Positions 13,049-15,482 of a stretch of DNA of 15,482 bases are shown here, piece after piece. Source of the stretch: Candidatus Zixiibacteriota bacterium (GTDB lineage: Bacteria > Zixibacteria > MSB-5A5 > GN15 > PGXB01); assembly GCA_030591405.1 (NCBI GenBank), contig JAUVBC010000010.1, forward strand, positions 1 to 15,482, read 5' to 3'. The notes beneath the pieces were generated by a model. It was not told the DNA's origin. It was given only the letters and a program-made list of their open reading frames with translations, and searched no databases. Position numbers and translations under genes: made by a program. How positions within the stretch are numbered: the stretch's first letter is position 1; every line of letters starts with the position of its first letter.

Positions 13049-13612
13049 ATGCGTAATTACAGAAAACTAACTTTGATAAAAATAGCGATGCTGGCAATTA
13101 TGTCTGTTTTTATCTTTTCGATCTCGAGTGCCCAGGATGTTACGACCGGGCAGGCTGTTGCCAATGTTTTGGCAATTCTGGCGGTATCATCGGTGCAGGA
13201 TCTTAATTTTGGAAATATTCTTCAGGGAGTAACAGGAACAGTGGCACGAACCGATGCGGCTAATTCCGGCATCTTTCAGATTTCCGGCGAGGGGACAGCC
13301 AACAGCGAGGTCTCCATGTATATGCAGCTTCCCGCTTATCTCTGGAATAGTACCCCGGGCAGTGAGGATCGATTGACTATTTATTTTAAAAATACCGATT
13401 GTACTATTGATTCAACTAACGGTACTCCCGACGTACCCGGCGCAGGAGCGCTGGTTGGAGAGGATCCCCATAATATCCCAGATACCGGGATCGGCGGCGC
13501 TGCTAATTTAATCAGAATATATCTGGGCGGAGCGGTATATCCTACGGTCGATCAAAGGGCTGGCGCCTATTCGGCCGATATTATTCTAACTGCCGCTTAC
13601 ACAGGAGATTAA
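13049..13612 (+). CDS. Secreted DUF4402-like protein, copy 2
   Basis: 187 residues, tandem paralogue of the preceding gene. A hand alignment of the mature parts gives about 119 identical of 159 positions, about 75%, without gaps. Differences cluster in the signal peptide and near residues 62-80 of the alignment, while the last 25 residues and the C118 region are nearly identical. Signal peptide (1 to about 28, ending I-S-S-A before Q-D-V) and L-N-F-G-N-I (52-57). GGAG (13038-13041) lies seven bases before ATG 13049. The pair looks like a recent duplication under selection, either two subunits of one surface structure or alternate forms. Confidence 0.7.
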   Translation: MRNYRKLTLIKIAMLAIMSVFIFSISSAQDVTTGQAVANVLAILAVSSVQDLNFGNILQGVTGTVARTDAANSGIFQISGEGTANSEVSMYMQLPAYLWNSTPGSEDRLTIYFKNTDCTIDSTNGTPDVPGAGALVGEDPHNIPDTGIGGAANLIRIYLGGAVYPTVDQRAGAYSADIILTAAYTGD

Positions 13613-13691
13613 TACTCTCTCGGTTTAATCTCCATCCGACGCATTCTTCCGTATTCTTCTCTTATATTTCTTTTCTTTCTTAGCATAATAT

Positions 13692-13720
13692 TTGCTGATA
13701 ATCAATGTGTTAACTATATT
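13692..13720 (+). promoter_or_regulatory. Sigma70-like promoter for the large secreted beta-helix gene
   Basis: TTGCTG (13692-13697), a 17-base spacer, then TATATT (13715-13720), about 58 bases before ATG 13778. It has the same layout as the promoter at 2273-2301. No terminator was seen after the preceding gene, so read-through is also possible. Confidence 0.5.
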
Positions 13721-13777
13721 ATATATGCTATCTTGATGAGGTATGGTATCTTATGAAGATTATGGAGTAATCTTGTC

Positions 13778-15482
13778 ATGAAAATATTGAATATTTCTGC
13801 CATTATTTTTCTGTTTTTTGTCTTTGTTTTGTCATCAAATGCGTCCACTATCAAAGTTCCGTCAGAACAACCGGATATTCAGGCCGGAATTAATGCCGCC
13901 GGTAATGGGGATACGGTTATGGTGGCACCAGGAACGTATCGGGTCAATCTTGATTTCAAGGGTAAATCGATCACCTTGACAAGTGAGGCCGGACCGCTTT
14001 TGACAATATTGAAACCATACACTACCGCTTTGCCAATTGTGAATTTTGAGAACAGTGAATCGCCTCTGGCAGTTCTGGAACGGTTTACTCTAAAAGAGAG
14101 ATACAGCAAACCGGCCATTCAGATTTATAACAGCTCCCCGGTTATCAGGGACAATATTTTTACAGATGATGGCGCATATTATGGCGGCGGAATTGTATAT
14201 ATAAGAGGAAACTCATCCTGTACTATCCAAAGAAATCTGTTCTATGATAATCAGGGAGCATATGTTGTTATCTGGGAAGATTCTGATTCTCCGACATGGG
14301 TGCTAAATAATACTATTTATGGCGGTCGAGCGGGACTTCTCCTGAGGGGTTCATCAACAACCGCTTATGGAAATACTGTAACTAATTGCGATATGGGTGT
14401 TTCGGCCGTGTCCAACGCCAATACAGCCTACAATAATATCTGGGGTAATGGCACCGATTGGACATTTGGTTCTCCAGGGCCGATGGATGTGACTTTAAAT
14501 CCCGGTTTTGTTGATCCGACCAACAGAAATTTCAGTCTGAGTGAAGGTTCATTCCTGATTGACTTTGGTCATCCTGATGCGGCTTATTATGATCCTGATG
14601 GAACCAGAAACGATATTGGTGCGATTCCATTTGATCATCGAACACCGCTGGCGATTGATTTGCATCTTGAAGACTATGAGGTCACCAATGTCTTGAATCA
14701 TTATCCAACATTTTTCTGGAAATTTTATGATCCATCGCCGAACCAAGTTGCATATGAGATTGAAGTCGGTTCTGATAACGAATGGACGACAGCCGAATTA
14801 TGGTCATCCGGTGAAATGACATCGGCAGACACATTTGTGACTTATAGCGGGGCTGCTCTTGATAATGGCACGACCAGTTATTATCGGATTAGAGTTAATA
14901 ATGGAACCGACTGGGGTATCTGGAGTGAATCGGTTTTCCGAATTAATTCAATTCCTACTGCACCTACTCCGTTGTTTCCCATCGATCAGGAAATTGTCTC
15001 TATGTATGGTGTCAGGCTGAATACAGAAAACTCATTTGATGCCGAAGGTGATGATCTTACTTATGAATTTCAGATTTATTCCGACGCCGGTATGGGAACG
15101 GTTGTAGAAACAATTGAGGCAATTCCTGAACAAAATGATAACACCAAAACAGAAAAGATTTCCAATCTGGATGATGATACCGAATACTGGTGGCGATGCC
15201 GGTCGTACGATGGTTATGAGTATTCAGACTGGTCCGATTTGAATTCATTTGTTACCCGGTCTCCATTGGTTATCAGAGTTCCTGCCGAGCAATCAACTTT
15301 GCAGGCCGGGATCGATGCCGCGGAGGAACTCGATACGGTTCTGGTAACGGCTGGGACATATTCCGGTGACGGAAATAGAGATCTGAGTTTTGATGGAAAA
15401 AATATTATTCTTTTGTCTGAAAGCGGATCAGATGCAACAATTTTAGATTGCGGTGGAGAACCCGATTCGTATCAGGGATTTG
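13778..15482 (+). CDS. Large secreted beta-helix plus Fn3-like surface protein (3' end outside window)
   Basis: The frame is open from ATG 13778 to the right edge (568 codons) with no stop. Order: signal peptide (1 to about 22); a right-handed parallel beta-helix region (about 25-287) opening I-K-V-P-S-E-Q-P-D-I-Q-A-G-I, then N-A-A-G-N-G-D-T-V and V-A-P-G-T-Y, with repeated N-N-x-I/N-T-I rungs; two Fn3-like domains (about 290-390 and 392-496) with W-x-x-R/Y-I-R-V and W-R-C-R-S-Y-D-G ends; then a second beta-helix module starting I-R-V-P-A-E-Q-S-T-L-Q-A-G-I (from 499). The two openings are clearly related, so the module is duplicated. Such proteins act at the cell surface or are secreted; no catalytic residues of a polysaccharide lyase are evident. 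GGAG (13764-13767) is ten bases before the ATG. The anchor or sorting signal, if any, lies beyond the window. Confidence 0.82.
   Translation, partial: MKILNISAIIFLFFVFVLSSNASTIKVPSEQPDIQAGINAAGNGDTVMVAPGTYRVNLDFKGKSITLTSEAGPLLTILKPYTTALPIVNFENSESPLAVLERFTLKERYSKPAIQIYNSSPVIRDNIFTDDGAYYGGGIVYIRGNSSCTIQRNLFYDNQGAYVVIWEDSDSPTWVLNNTIYGGRAGLLLRGSSTTAYGNTVTNCDMGVSAVSNANTAYNNIWGNGTDWTFGSPGPMDVTLNPGFVDPTNRNFSLSEGSFLIDFGHPDAAYYDPDGTRNDIGAIPFDHRTPLAIDLHLEDYEVTNVLNHYPTFFWKFYDPSPNQVAYEIEVGSDNEWTTAELWSSGEMTSADTFVTYSGAALDNGTTSYYRIRVNNGTDWGIWSESVFRINSIPTAPTPLFPIDQEIVSMYGVRLNTENSFDAEGDDLTYEFQIYSDAGMGTVVETIEAIPEQNDNTKTEKISNLDDDTEYWWRCRSYDGYEYSDWSDLNSFVTRSPLVIRVPAEQSTLQAGIDAAEELDTVLVTAGTYSGDGNRDLSFDGKNIILLSESGSDATILDCGGEPDSYQGF

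Noticed and set aside
13879..14118. Minus-strand frame of 79 codons
   Set aside because: It is antisense to the large beta-helix gene, which has a signal peptide, a good start and a continuous frame to the window end.
1..15482. CRISPR array, prophage, integron or transposon
   Set aside because: No regularly spaced repeats, integrase, transposase or phage structural genes are visible on either strand.

Overview
The window looks like a chromosomal segment from a Gram-negative, uncultivated-type bacterium of the Fibrobacteres-Chlorobi-Bacteroidetes neighbourhood; a Zixibacteria-like lineage is my best guess. This is inference from protein style (secreted dockerin-like proteins with C-C-rich modules, a CBM9-like/DUF5916-type outer-membrane barrel, large secreted beta-helix plus Fn3-like proteins, DUF4402-like proteins), not from a marker gene. 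The DNA is AT-rich, mostly with purine-rich ribosome binding sites and sigma70-like promoters (TTG....17 nt....TATATT or TATAAT).

Left part (1-2009): a reverse trans-sulfuration pair. The 3' portion of a cystathionine beta-synthase/cysteine synthase-type gene overlaps by ATGA a cystathionine gamma-lyase/synthase. A possible small ORF and a weak hairpin follow. Positions 2341-2961 hold a secreted cysteine-rich dockerin-like protein, convergent with a HIT-family nucleotide hydrolase (3014-3358, minus). A REP-like palindromic repeat and two tandem hairpin terminators separate it from a 755-residue outer-membrane barrel protein (minus).

Middle (5886-10838): a 539-base divergent intergenic region carries a perfect FNR/CRP-superfamily-type box, TTGACTTAGGTCAA, ahead of an eight-heme cytochrome c of the hydroxylamine oxidoreductase-like group, which ends in a strong terminator. 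Then comes a minus-strand signalling and envelope block: a PilZ-type protein coupled to an HD-GYP cyclic-di-GMP phosphodiesterase, a small SH3-plus-barrel envelope protein, and a second PilZ-type protein.

Right part (11233-15482): a CPBP (CAAX-type) intramembrane protease, two tandem DUF4402-like secreted paralogues (about 75% identical in the mature part), and a long secreted protein that runs off the right edge (beta-helix, two Fn3-like domains, then the start of a second beta-helix).

Overall this is a cell-envelope, surface-protein and c-di-GMP signalling neighbourhood with one anaerobic-respiration type cytochrome. I see no CRISPR, tRNA, rRNA, integrase, transposase or phage genes. The most interesting points are the FNR-like box/octaheme cytochrome pair, the competing hairpins at the start of the PilZ/HD-GYP operon, and the paralogous surface proteins with an activator-like palindrome near -41.
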